A DNA stretch of 64,000 bases from Corynebacterium kroppenstedtii. Lineage in GTDB: Bacteria > Actinomycetota > Actinomycetes > Mycobacteriales > Mycobacteriaceae. The stretch's first letter is position 1. Every line of letters starts with the position of its first letter. Under the pieces are notes generated by a model. That model searched no databases and was not told where the DNA came from. It saw nothing but the letters and a program-made list of their open reading frames with translations. Where the stretch lies: positions 186,001-250,000 of the forward strand of contig NZ_QFRA01000001.1 of assembly GCF_003243515.1 (NCBI RefSeq). The letters are read 5' to 3'. This document shows positions 35,938-44,579 of this stretch, piece by piece. Both the position numbers and the translations under genes were made by a program.

Positions 35938-37335
35938 ATGTCCTCCAACCCCAGTCAGAGATCCACTCACCAGAATATTTTGTTCGTTTTGTCTGGTAGC
36001 CGCGGCGACATACAGCCCGCCATCAGTCTTGGTCTCGAACTCCAGGACTGTGGTCACACTGTCACGTTCCTATGCACGCCTAGCCTGACCACTTTTGCAC
36101 GCACTGCCGGAATTCAGTCAGTGTTCCCTGCGGGGATCAATATCGGCGAAATGACCGATCGCGCACGATCAACATTGGCGAGCAAAAACCCCGTCGCTAT
36201 TGCAAGATTAGCCGCACAATTTCTTAAGCATTCCATTGATGATCTGCACCAGGACCTCATCAACTATTACTTTTCCGACAACAGTGCCCAGGGCTCGTCG
36301 GATACCGACCACCCCGTGCTCACACAATCAACCCTGTTAATTGTGAACCCTATGTGCCAAAGGCAAGGGACATCGCTGGCTGAAAAATGGAATATTCCGC
36401 TCGTTGTTCTGCGATATGCACCGATTTCTCATAACAGTTATTCGGGCTGGCCGCATAAACTAACCCGCAATGCACCCAAATGGATAAAGAAGAATTCATG
36501 GCATATTCAGGAATGGTTTGACTTCCTTTTGTACGGGCATTGGGAGAATACATTCCGACGCCACCTTGGGCTCACTTCTCGATTCCACCCATTTACGCAC
36601 TATTTACGCGACCACTCGGTGCCTCAACTGCAGCTCTGCGACCCGAAAGTCGTCCCCGACATCGCGGCAGAGTGGGCGGGCACCAACAAAATTTTTGTCG
36701 GCTATCTTGATCTTCCGGCCTCCGCGCGGCGTCGTCTTGATGAACCGGATACTCTCCCCGCCGATCTTGACCACTGGATTTCCAATGGTAGCGCCCCACT
36801 TTTCGTGAGCTTCGGATCAATGCCGGTATCGACCCCCGCCCGGCTTGTGGACACCATTGTCTCCGCTGCACGAAAGCGAAACCTGCGCGTACTCTTCAGC
36901 GGATTCGACGGTGTTGAGAATGTCACCAACGACAATCCACGAGCGACGTCCAGCGTCGGCAATCAAAGTCATGACGAAACTAACGATGTCTATTTCACCG
37001 GGGCGGTCAATCAGACTGCTGTTCTGCCACGATGCTGCGCGGCGGTTCATCACGGTGGAGCCGGCACCACCGCAGCAAGCTTGCGCTCCGGGAACCCCAC
37101 CATGATTTATGCCTTCGGCTTCGAGCAACCATTCTGGGCATCATGCATCGAAAGCCTAGGCGTCGGGGTCGGTTCGTCATTGTCACATTTGACCGCTGAA
37201 CACTTCGAGGACGACCTCGACCGGGCACTGTCGTCACCGGTTCGGGAGGCTGCACACGCATTCGCCGCCGAGATGACATCACCTGACCAGGCATTATCGA
37301 CGGCGATACGCCTCATTGAAGAACAGGCTCACTAA
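35938..37335 (+). CDS. GT1-family glycosyltransferase (lipid or sterol glycosyltransferase-like)
   Basis: A 465-residue GT-B enzyme of CAZy family GT1. The N-terminal acceptor domain opens with FVLSGSRGDIQPAISLGLEL, the block shared by mycobacterial glycopeptidolipid and phenolic-glycolipid transferases and sterol glucosyltransferases. The C-terminal donor domain has PLFVSFGSMP and the nucleotide-sugar block AAVHHGGAGTTAASLRSGNP, with the histidine that contacts the donor phosphate. It should move a sugar from an NDP-sugar to a lipophilic acceptor at the cytoplasmic face. Flanked by acyltransferases on both sides, it is the natural head-group enzyme of the cluster. Donor and acceptor cannot be read from the sequence. 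Confidence 0.82.
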   Translation: MSSNPSQRSTHQNILFVLSGSRGDIQPAISLGLELQDCGHTVTFLCTPSLTTFARTAGIQSVFPAGINIGEMTDRARSTLASKNPVAIARLAAQFLKHSIDDLHQDLINYYFSDNSAQGSSDTDHPVLTQSTLLIVNPMCQRQGTSLAEKWNIPLVVLRYAPISHNSYSGWPHKLTRNAPKWIKKNSWHIQEWFDFLLYGHWENTFRRHLGLTSRFHPFTHYLRDHSVPQLQLCDPKVVPDIAAEWAGTNKIFVGYLDLPASARRRLDEPDTLPADLDHWISNGSAPLFVSFGSMPVSTPARLVDTIVSAARKRNLRVLFSGFDGVENVTNDNPRATSSVGNQSHDETNDVYFTGAVNQTAVLPRCCAAVHHGGAGTTAASLRSGNPTMIYAFGFEQPFWASCIESLGVGVGSSLSHLTAEHFEDDLDRALSSPVREAAHAFAAEMTSPDQALSTAIRLIEEQAH

Positions 37336-37359
37336 TTCGTAGCAGCTTCCGTGAGGTGA

Positions 37360-38847
37360 TTACTGTCGGTCTGAAGCAGCGTTCTGAACCGCATCCTGAA
37401 CCGCGTCGCGGAAGGCGTGGAAGAACGTCTGCAAAGACTCCGCAGCAACGGGGTTGTCCGGAGCTTGGCTTCCGACGAGCAACCCATCCGGATTACGGAA
37501 AACCCACAAGCTGGCGTTTTTCGTCTTCCCAGTACCCGTGAGCAGGCGAATATTCGAGCCCTCCGGCTCCGTGAACCAGCTGAGGTCCATGTAGGTAACC
37601 AATTGCGGGCTATCGAAAATGCTCGCGTCCACTGCCCCCGCCGCTAACAGCGGCATGATTGACGCGTGGACAGGTTCATACAGGACCTCGCGCATTTTCT
37701 GCTGCGCCTCAGCGACGGTAGGCAAAATGTCGTCCAGGGTTTCACCCGTGATATCGAATGTCAGCGGGTTGAAGTTGCAGAACCAGCCCTGGGAGGTCGC
37801 ATATTTCTTTCCTCGCGTGCTGTTCACCACGATGGTTGAATACCGACTTGTTTTCGCTGCTTTATGTTCCGCGAGCGCCAATAAGGCAAACACAACGGTA
37901 CTAAAGCTAACTCCCTTCTCATGAGCTAATGCACGTAAAACTTTCACGTCATTAGCGTCGGCAAGTGTGAAATCTGCTTGGGTTTCTTTAACAGGCTGAG
38001 GCTCATTGTTTTCGATTCCGGTGGGCAAGGGGAATCGAGGGGCACCGCCCGTGGCCTGGACGAACTCCTGCATGAGCTTGACTCCTGGCGAATCAGGGGT
38101 GACCGTGGCAGCTCGTTGATATTCTTCGCGGGTATATTCCACAAAGCTTGGGTGCGTATCTTCCACTAAACCTGGCGCAGGAGTACCGGTGTACCGCGCC
38201 ATTAATTCAAGAATGCCCACGCACAAAGACAATCCATCGCCAAAAGCATGGTCTACTGCATAAAAAACCTCGCAGTACTTACCCTTATCGACAGCACCGA
38301 TAACAAAACCGGGAAAGTGATCGAATACCGCGTGCGTTGGTAGATAATCATTCAAAATATCGTTCGCGGTTGTTGTGCCAGCGCCATCAGGTGCCTCCGC
38401 AAAGACTCGAGGGACAAGGTCGATGGCAGATGCGGGGACCGTCTTCCGCTCTACTGACGCGCCACCGAATTCAGGCTGCCCGCCACTAGCTTTAGCTGTG
38501 GCAGCATCTGCGGCATCACCATTCGTACCCTGTGCGCTTGCGGTATCGGTATTGACGACGAAGGTACTCCGCAAGCCCTCATGCGAGCGCACAAAGTTGT
38601 TCACTGCCTTGGTCATTGCGTCCGTATTCAGCGGTCCGGGAAGGGTGGCCACCGCACAGGTGTAGGCGCGATGGGTGTTGCCCGCCTGTCGTTGAGTGAG
38701 GACTCCTCGGATGTGATCCTTCTGCAAAAACGATGGTGGCGTGGGATCCGTCGGTGTGTTCGTGGGGGCCTCAGCCATCTGATCGGACGGTTCCCATACC
38801 GTCAGCGCACCGTCGATAACCCACTCGCTACTTTCGATTGCTTTCAT
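37360..38847 (-). CDS. PapA-like acyltransferase 3 (closest to mycobacterial PapA1/PapA2 type)
   Basis: A 495-residue protein with the most canonical PapA features of the three. After GALTVWEPS it shows PPSFLQKDHIRGVLTQRQ, the counterpart of the S-Y-x-Q-x-x-x-I-R block of sulfolipid-type PapA enzymes, then VNNFVRSHEGLRSTF and the catalytic HxxxDG at His200-Asp204-Gly205 (VDHAFGDGLS). An Ala/Gly-rich insert sits at about 100-130. It starts at ATG 38847 behind AAAGGAGA and lies about 100 bases downstream of the MFS exporter gene on the same strand, so the two are likely cotranscribed. Probable function: acyl transfer to a glycolipid. Confidence 0.8.
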   Translation of the reverse strand: MKAIESSEWVIDGALTVWEPSDQMAEAPTNTPTDPTPPSFLQKDHIRGVLTQRQAGNTHRAYTCAVATLPGPLNTDAMTKAVNNFVRSHEGLRSTFVVNTDTASAQGTNGDAADAATAKASGGQPEFGGASVERKTVPASAIDLVPRVFAEAPDGAGTTTANDILNDYLPTHAVFDHFPGFVIGAVDKGKYCEVFYAVDHAFGDGLSLCVGILELMARYTGTPAPGLVEDTHPSFVEYTREEYQRAATVTPDSPGVKLMQEFVQATGGAPRFPLPTGIENNEPQPVKETQADFTLADANDVKVLRALAHEKGVSFSTVVFALLALAEHKAAKTSRYSTIVVNSTRGKKYATSQGWFCNFNPLTFDITGETLDDILPTVAEAQQKMREVLYEPVHASIMPLLAAGAVDASIFDSPQLVTYMDLSWFTEPEGSNIRLLTGTGKTKNASLWVFRNPDGLLVGSQAPDNPVAAESLQTFFHAFRDAVQDAVQNAASDRQ

Positions 38848-38946
38848 ACTTTGTCAGCTCTCCTTTGGGTTTACATCTACCCAAATTGTTCTATATTTCG
38901 CGATCGAGCGCTACGGGGTTGCGCTGGAAGCGGTCATAGCCGGTGG

Positions 38947-40488
38947 CTACAGGCCGGTATCCACAATTTCGCTCGGGTCGTTAATCTCGTTAATCTCACT
39001 CGGGTCACTGTGCCCGGTATCCCGCAAACGGTCGTCCCGGACGAAGATTGCAGCAATAACGCCCGCAATCATTAAGGGAGCAAACGTCCCCAAGACAGGA
39101 ATTAATGCATCGTGATAGGCCTGAGCGATGATGCTATGAACAGGCTCGTGCAGCTGTTTCATTGACTCCGGAGTCAGCGATGCGAATGACACACCAGTGC
39201 CGGTTTCAGCAAAACGGGCACTAGCACGGGAGGCGAAAAAGGCCCCGACGACGGACATTCCCAAGGTGCCCGCTAAATCCCTGAATAAACTATTCGACGC
39301 TGTTGCCGTACCCATCACCTTCGTCGAAAAAGAGTTTTGAACTACTAAAACAGAAAGTTGGGTTCCAAGGCCAAAACCGACGCCCAGGACACATAAGACA
39401 GCGATAAGGACATATACACCGGAGCCGGTGTGGAGTGCACTTAGTGCGAGAAATCCTGCTACACAGAACGCGCCACTCGTGACCAATAAGGCCCTATACT
39501 TTTCGGTCTTGCTGACCATAAATCCCGAAATAAGGGAGAAAGCAAACATCAACGCTGTCATCGGAAGAAGAACGAAACCAGCGGTAACAGCGTCGATTCC
39601 TTCGACAATCTGTATATAGGCCGGCATATAGGTTGTGACGCCGAATGTTCCCAGAGCGAGCAGCATGCCGATAAGTGTGGCGAGGAAAAAGTTTCGGTTG
39701 GTGAGAATATACGGGGGAAGGACAGGATCACCCGCATGCTTTTCTACCCACATGCATGCCACGACGCACACCGCTGCACCGACCATGCAGAGCAAAACTT
39801 TGGGCTGCCCCCAGCCTCCATGACCGGCCCAGGCCGTGCACAGGACGAGGAACGTAGACACGGCACCAATAAGAACCATTCCGGCCACGTCAATACGTGA
39901 TGACTGTTTTTCCGGCTCTGGTTCTCGTAAGAACTTGAGACACAATAAGAGGGATACGATTCCGAAGGGAACGTTGACGCCGAAGGTCCAACGCCAATTC
40001 CAATATTCGGTGATTAATCCGCCCAAGACGGGACCGGCGACGGTAGAAATCACGAACACACTACCGATAAAACCCATATATTTTCCGCGCTCTCGGCGAG
40101 GAACAGCGGCGGCTAAGAGAGCTTGGGAGAGAACAACTAGGCCCCCGCCACCCATGCCTTGAATAAAGCGAGTGATAACTAGTGCCGGCATCGAGTTAAC
40201 GAACGTCCCATATACGCATGAAATGATAAAAACGACCAAGGAAAAAAGGAACAGTTTCTTTAGCCCGTATCGGTCACCTAGTTTTCCATACATGGGGAGA
40301 AAAATCGTCGATGCCAGCATGTATGAGGTCGATATCCAGAGAATATGGTCGCCGCCGTGCAGACTTCCAACGATCGTTGGGAGCGCAACACTCAACATCG
40401 TCTGATTCACCGAAAACATAAACATTGCTAGGGACAAACCGACGACAATGAGCACAACACTGCTCGAACGTTGAGTCTGCTGAACCAT
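38947..40488 (-). CDS. MFS transporter, DHA2/EmrB family, 14 TM
   Basis: A 513-residue drug:H+ antiporter-2 type permease with about 14 membrane helices. Motif A is GKLGDRYGLKKLF and motif C is in ISTVAGPVLGGLITEY. ATG 40488 has GAGG directly upstream. DHA2 members export drugs, but several export lipids or lipid precursors in actinobacteria. Being first in a unit with acyltransferase 3, it is a good candidate exporter of the acylated product, standing where mycobacterial glycolipid loci carry an MmpL protein. This link is inference. Confidence 0.82.
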   Translation of the reverse strand: MVQQTQRSSSVVLIVVGLSLAMFMFSVNQTMLSVALPTIVGSLHGGDHILWISTSYMLASTIFLPMYGKLGDRYGLKKLFLFSLVVFIISCVYGTFVNSMPALVITRFIQGMGGGGLVVLSQALLAAAVPRRERGKYMGFIGSVFVISTVAGPVLGGLITEYWNWRWTFGVNVPFGIVSLLLCLKFLREPEPEKQSSRIDVAGMVLIGAVSTFLVLCTAWAGHGGWGQPKVLLCMVGAAVCVVACMWVEKHAGDPVLPPYILTNRNFFLATLIGMLLALGTFGVTTYMPAYIQIVEGIDAVTAGFVLLPMTALMFAFSLISGFMVSKTEKYRALLVTSGAFCVAGFLALSALHTGSGVYVLIAVLCVLGVGFGLGTQLSVLVVQNSFSTKVMGTATASNSLFRDLAGTLGMSVVGAFFASRASARFAETGTGVSFASLTPESMKQLHEPVHSIIAQAYHDALIPVLGTFAPLMIAGVIAAIFVRDDRLRDTGHSDPSEINEINDPSEIVDTGL

Positions 40489-40565
40489 AAAACCTCATAT
40501 TGTGGGATGAATTGCGGGTAACGAATTAACACAGGCATAGTAGGCACAAAAGAGCACATATGCGT

Positions 40566-40597
40566 AAACCCCCAACGGTTGTTACCGCTGGGGGTTT
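40566..40597 (-). terminator. Rho-independent terminator after tRNA-Ser(CGA)
   Basis: AAACCCCC at 40566-40573 pairs with GGGGGTTT at 40590-40597, with an inner AACGGT/ACCG stem. It follows the tRNA on the minus strand and may also serve the region upstream of the MFS gene. Confidence 0.75.
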
Positions 40598-40605
40598 ACA
40601 TAATG

Positions 40606-40693
40606 CGGTGGCGGAGGGATTTGAACCCTCGGTACGGGGTTACCGCACACGGCATTTCGAGTGCCGCACCTTCGGCCGCTCGGACACGCCACC
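40606..40693 (-). tRNA. tRNA-Ser, anticodon CGA
   Basis: A complete 88-base class II tRNA. Acceptor arms GGTGGCG and CGCCACC pair fully, the discriminator is G, the anticodon stem CGGCA/TGCCG encloses loop CTCGAAA (anticodon CGA, reading UCG), a long variable arm is present and the T loop is GGTTCAAATCC. CCA is not encoded. Confidence 0.95.
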
Positions 40694-40801
40694 GCGAACT
40701 AGGTTAGCCTAGGACTCCAAGCAGCCAAAATCACGCCCGTTTTCCCTGCTCAAACAGGAAACCAACGTCGTCACGCAATAACGGCAATCCCGCACTAATA
40801 A

Positions 40802-40963
40802 TTACTTGTCGAGAGAGTCGAAGCCCTTCTTGACCCCTTCTTTCGCCTTATCGGCCTTGTCGCCCAACTTGCTGTCGGCAACATCGTTAGCCTTTTCCTC
40901 AACCTTGTCGCGGTTGTCGGAAATAGCGTCCTTAGCCTTGTCCTTCAGATTGTCAAGATCCAT
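40802..40963 (-). CDS. Small Lys/Asp-rich helical protein, Rv0909/MT0933 antitoxin-like family
   Basis: A 53-residue protein, highly charged and wholly helical, of the form NLKDKAKDAISDNRDKVEEK with repeated D-K-A-K units, ending GFDSLDK. ATG 40963 follows GAGG at a good distance, and the stop is at 40804-40802. The pattern matches the actinobacterial family often labelled as a putative antitoxin (MT0933-like), and overlaps in look with CsbD-like stress proteins. No toxin gene lies next to it, so an antitoxin role is doubtful here. Confidence 0.7.
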   Translation of the reverse strand: MDLDNLKDKAKDAISDNRDKVEEKANDVADSKLGDKADKAKEGVKKGFDSLDK

Positions 40964-41085
40964 CGTTAAACCTCATTTCGTAGTAGATAAAACCTGTGTT
41001 ATCGACCGTAGCGATATTCGTGTTCCAATGCATCCTTTTCATGCGTTTTAGACAAATTTTTCGAGAGGCTTCCTAAAGTGCCGAC

Positions 41086-41592
41086 TCACTCCGACGCAGT
41101 TCGCTTCCGACGCTGCGCGAAAAACTTCTCCACAAGGTGCTGGCATTCTCGCTCCACCACACCACCCCTAACTTCAACAGGCGGGAAGGGCCACGCCGGA
41201 TCACGCACAACGTCAATCACCGAACCACACGCCCCGGTTTTCGGCTCATACGCACCGAAAATAATGCCACCTATGCGGGAGGTCACCGCAGCGCCCGCAC
41301 ACATCACGCACGGCTCTAGGGTCACTACCAGAGTGTGGTTTTCCAGGCGCCAACCGTCGCCAACCTTGCGAGCAGCCTTTCTCAGAGCGATAACCTCAGC
41401 GTGGGCCGTCGGGTCCCCCGTGGATTCACGCTCATTACACCCCGCCCCCACAACACGGCCCGACGCGTCGACCACCACGGCTCCCACCGGGACATCGCCC
41501 GTCGGCGTCTGTTTCGCCACGTCTAAGGCCATTCGCATCCAGCATTCCGCCTGTTGCTCGGGAACAGGCCGCGGCAGCCCAGCACCAATCAC
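41086..41592 (-). CDS. tadA: tRNA-specific adenosine deaminase
   Basis: A 168-residue zinc deaminase that makes inosine at the wobble base of tRNA-Arg(ACG). Zinc ligands and proton shuttle are in PTAHAEVIAL and LEPCVMCAGA. The exact tRNA substrate, tRNA-Arg with anticodon ACG, is encoded 4 kb away at 45671. The first 20 residues are variable, and a start at a later Met is possible. It lies directly downstream of its usual partner gene in actinobacteria. Confidence 0.92.
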   Translation of the reverse strand: MIGAGLPRPVPEQQAECWMRMALDVAKQTPTGDVPVGAVVVDASGRVVGAGCNERESTGDPTAHAEVIALRKAARKVGDGWRLENHTLVVTLEPCVMCAGAAVTSRIGGIIFGAYEPKTGACGSVIDVVRDPAWPFPPVEVRGGVVERECQHLVEKFFAQRRKRTASE

Positions 41593-41612
41593 GTCAGCGA
41601 CCTAATAAAGAC

Positions 41613-42125
41613 CTAATAATCGAGCTGCGCTACGTCGGCAAGCTCCTCATCCGCATTGATTTCCTCCGCAATACGGAGGAGCTGCTCCGATGCCCACAAC
41701 TCATCGTCATCGCAGATCACAGCGAGCACATCGCTGGGTACACCGAGGTCCTCGAGAATCTCCAGGTCCCCTTCCGGCCACGGTTCCGCATCGGCACGCT
41801 CATCAGGGTCCATATCGGGGACGTCAACATCCAGCTCGTCCAATACTTCCGCGGCGTAGTCGTCCACAACAGCAGCGGTGGCGTCGGAAAGTAATAGCTG
41901 TGTCCCCCGTGGCGTCGGACGGATGAGGACAAACCAATCATCGTCCACACACACCATGCCAAAATTTGGCCCTTCGGAGCGCAAATCGCGCACAGCCCGC
42001 GTGGCCACATCAAGGTCCCACATGGCGCGTTCAGGGAGGATCCGGCTCATCCACTGCCCATCTTGACTTGTCAGTGCAACGGCAAAAGTTGGAGTCTGGC
42101 CGTCGTCGTTCACACCCGCATTCAT
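41613..42125 (-). CDS. tRNA adenosine deaminase-associated protein
   Basis: A 170-residue acidic protein of the actinobacterial family that sits next to tadA. Features include FAVALTSQDGQW, a MVCVDDDWFVLIRPT strand pair and a long acidic C-terminal half with the block WPEGDLEILEDLGVPSDVLA. A GTG at 42155 would add ten residues; ATG 42125 avoids overlap with the tyrA upstream region. The function beyond the association with tadA is unknown. Confidence 0.75.
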   Translation of the reverse strand: MNAGVNDDGQTPTFAVALTSQDGQWMSRILPERAMWDLDVATRAVRDLRSEGPNFGMVCVDDDWFVLIRPTPRGTQLLLSDATAAVVDDYAAEVLDELDVDVPDMDPDERADAEPWPEGDLEILEDLGVPSDVLAVICDDDELWASEQLLRIAEEINADEELADVAQLDY

Positions 42126-42163
42126 ATAGATAACCGTAGTCGGACTGTGCCACACTTGTCAGA

Positions 42164-43118
42164 ATGAGCACCTCCACACCTGGGGCTCATTGGCGGCTCA
42201 ATCATGCGCGACCTACAGGCCCGGGGGCGGCGAGTTTTCGGATGGGACCGCACGCAGTCCACAGTGACAAACATTATCGACGACGGTTTCAACGCGTCGA
42301 ATGATTGCTCGGCCGTCCTCGAACGAGCCGAGGATGAGGATGCTCTTGTGGTGATCGCCACGCCGATGAGCGCTGTGGGGACCATGCTCGACCACATCGC
42401 GAAACACGCCCCGACCTGCGGGATTACCGACGTTGTAAGTGTGAAACAGGCTGTCATACGGGAGGTTCGTGCGCGCGGGATGCATGATCGCTTCGTCGGC
42501 GGGCACCCCATGTCCGGCACAAGCCACAACGGGTGGGACGCGTCTCAGACGGGTTTATTTACCGGTGCGCCGTGGGTCGTTACGTTCGACAACGCGCCCA
42601 TGGACGACAGCGACGGTGGCCGGTGGTTGCGCGAATGGATGAGCGTGGTAAACCTCGCCTACGACGTCGGGGCCGAGGTCGTCCCGGCGCGGGCGCAGTC
42701 CCACGACGCGGCCGTTGCCCGGATTTCTCATTTGCCGCACGTGTTGGCTGACGCTCTAGCGGTGGCTGGCGACAACGGGGGCGCATTGGCATTGTCCCTG
42801 GCCGCAGGCTCTTTCCGTGATGGCACGCGCGTTGCCGGTTCCGATCCCGGACTGACCGAGGCCATGTGCGAGAACAATGTAGAAGAAGTTCTCCGCGCCA
42901 TTGAGGAAGTGCAAACCATGTTGGACGAGGCCCGAGAGAGTTTGAGGGCGACGCCACCCACGGTCGCGGAGCTGGCCGACGCTGGGCACCGGTCACGCAT
43001 TCGGTACGAAGCGCGCACGGGGAAGCGCCCGGTTTTGCGGCTGCATCCGGGTGATGCTGGCTGGGTGGATCAGCTTAAACAAGCCGAGAACCTCGGCGCG
43101 CGGATCGAAGTGTTCTAG
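42164..43118 (+). pseudogene. tyrA: Prephenate dehydrogenase, 5' end disrupted
   Basis: The body is a good NAD(P)+-dependent prephenate dehydrogenase: LGLIGGSIMRDLQARGRRVFGWDR, VVIATPMSAV, MSGTSHNGWDAS and the substrate histidine region GGHPMSGT. The natural start, ATG 42164 (reading STST), is in another frame from the dinucleotide loop; in the loop frame a TGA lies at 42165-42167. The strand before the loop and its first Gly are missing, so a short deletion of roughly 10-17 bases fits. If translated only from ATG 42204, the protein lacks the cofactor loop. Either tyrA is inactive or the sequence has an error. It ends 18 bases before the convergent guaB1. Confidence 0.75.
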
Positions 43119-43136
43119 GCGCGGGAGTTGTGGCCG

Positions 43137-44579
43137 CTACGCCTTCCATGACGTCGACAGAGGCCGCCCTTCCGCGTACCCGGCTGCCGATTGAATCCCA
43201 ACGATCGCCCGCTCACGGAAGGTCTCGATCGTGTCCGCCCCTGCGTATGTAAATGCCGAGCGCACACCGGAAACAATGTGGTCAACCTGGTCTTCCACGC
43301 CTGGACGCTCCGGGTCAATGTACATGCGAGCCTGCGAAATGCCCTCTTCAAACATTGACCGTCGTGCGCGCTCGAACTCCTCGGTATGCAAATTGCGGTG
43401 CTCCACCGCCCGGTGAGACGCCATACCGAACGACTCCTTATACGCACGCCCGTCGTTTTCTTTGATCAAGTCACCCGGCGATTCCAAAGTTCCGGCAAAC
43501 CATGATCCAATCATGACGTTGGATGCGCCGGCAGCCAATGCCAGGGCGACATCGCGCGGGTGCCGCACTCCCCCGTCGGCCCACACGTGAGCACCCACCT
43601 CGCGGGCTTTATCCGCACACTCTTTCACGGCAGAGAATTGCGGACGGCCGACACCGGTCTGCATACGGGTCGTACACATCGCACCAGGGCCCACCCCGAC
43701 TTTAATAATGTCGGCACCAGCAGCGGCGAGATCCTCGACGCCCTCCGCGGTCACGATATTCCCGGCGACGATGGGAACACCCAGATCCAGGGCTTTCACC
43801 TTGCGTAAAACGTCGATCATGTGCTGTTGATGGCCGTGGGCGGTGTCCACAACGATGACATCGGCACCTGCCTCAACCAGCGCGGTTGCCCGGCCCGTCG
43901 CGTCCCCATTGATACCGATCGCCGCACCGACGCGAAGCGCCTTATTTTTATCGACCGCGGGCTGATACAGCGTGGCGCGCAATGCCGCCTTGCGCGTCAT
44001 GATCCCCTTCAATTCACCATCCGCGCTGACCACGGGGGCGAGTTTTCGCGAAGCCTCGGACAGACACACGAAGGCCTCCTGCGGGGTGGTGTCGTCGCTA
44101 AGAGTGACCAATGATGTACTCATCAACCGGCCGACCTGCGTGAAATTATCGACGCCACGCAGGTCCTTTTCGGTCACCAGACCGATGGGTTTTCCATCAT
44201 CGACGACGATGGCTGCGCCGTGAGCGCGTTTGGGCAAAAGGTGCCGCGTGTAGCCCGCGGTGTGGTGCGGTTTTACCGTGATGGGGGTGTCAAAGAAAAG
44301 GTCGGAGGACTTCACACTGGCGATGGTGTGGGCGACGATATCAGCCGGCACATCCTGCGGAATGATGGCGAATCCGCCGCGCCGGGCGATTGTCTCCGCC
44401 ATGCGCCTCCCGGCCACCGCGGTCATGTTCGCGACGACGAGAGGGATCGTCGTTCCTGTCCCGTCGTTGGTGTGTAAATCCACTTTTTGACGGGATCCCA
44501 CGGAGGACCGTGACGGAACCATGAAGACGTCATCATAGGTGAGGTCGTACTGCGGGACCATACCGTTTAAGAAACGCAT
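43137..44579 (-). CDS. guaB1: GuaB1-family IMP dehydrogenase-related protein (GMP reductase type)
   Basis: A 480-residue TIM-barrel enzyme with an inserted CBS pair (about residues 95-205). The start ATG 44579 (MRFLNG) matches the family; longer frames are unlikely. Catalytic Cys is in VGVGPGAMCTTRMQTGVGRP, and NMTAVAGRRMAETIARRGG is the phosphate-side block. Family members were first called IMP dehydrogenases, but the mycobacterial GuaB1 is reported to act as a GMP reductase with CBS-dependent control, so that is the safer name. It is convergent with tyrA. Confidence 0.88.
   Translation of the reverse strand: MRFLNGMVPQYDLTYDDVFMVPSRSSVGSRQKVDLHTNDGTGTTIPLVVANMTAVAGRRMAETIARRGGFAIIPQDVPADIVAHTIASVKSSDLFFDTPITVKPHHTAGYTRHLLPKRAHGAAIVVDDGKPIGLVTEKDLRGVDNFTQVGRLMSTSLVTLSDDTTPQEAFVCLSEASRKLAPVVSADGELKGIMTRKAALRATLYQPAVDKNKALRVGAAIGINGDATGRATALVEAGADVIVVDTAHGHQQHMIDVLRKVKALDLGVPIVAGNIVTAEGVEDLAAAGADIIKVGVGPGAMCTTRMQTGVGRPQFSAVKECADKAREVGAHVWADGGVRHPRDVALALAAGASNVMIGSWFAGTLESPGDLIKENDGRAYKESFGMASHRAVEHRNLHTEEFERARRSMFEEGISQARMYIDPERPGVEDQVDHIVSGVRSAFTYAGADTIETFRERAIVGIQSAAGYAEGRPLSTSWKA

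Noticed and set aside
32948..38847. Reading the three condensation-fold proteins as NRPS modules
   Set aside because: No adenylation, carrier or thioesterase domain is present, and the N-terminal blocks match PapA-type acyltransferases.
40802..40963. Toxin-antitoxin pair at the small charged protein
   Set aside because: No adjacent frame of suitable size or toxin-like motif on either strand.
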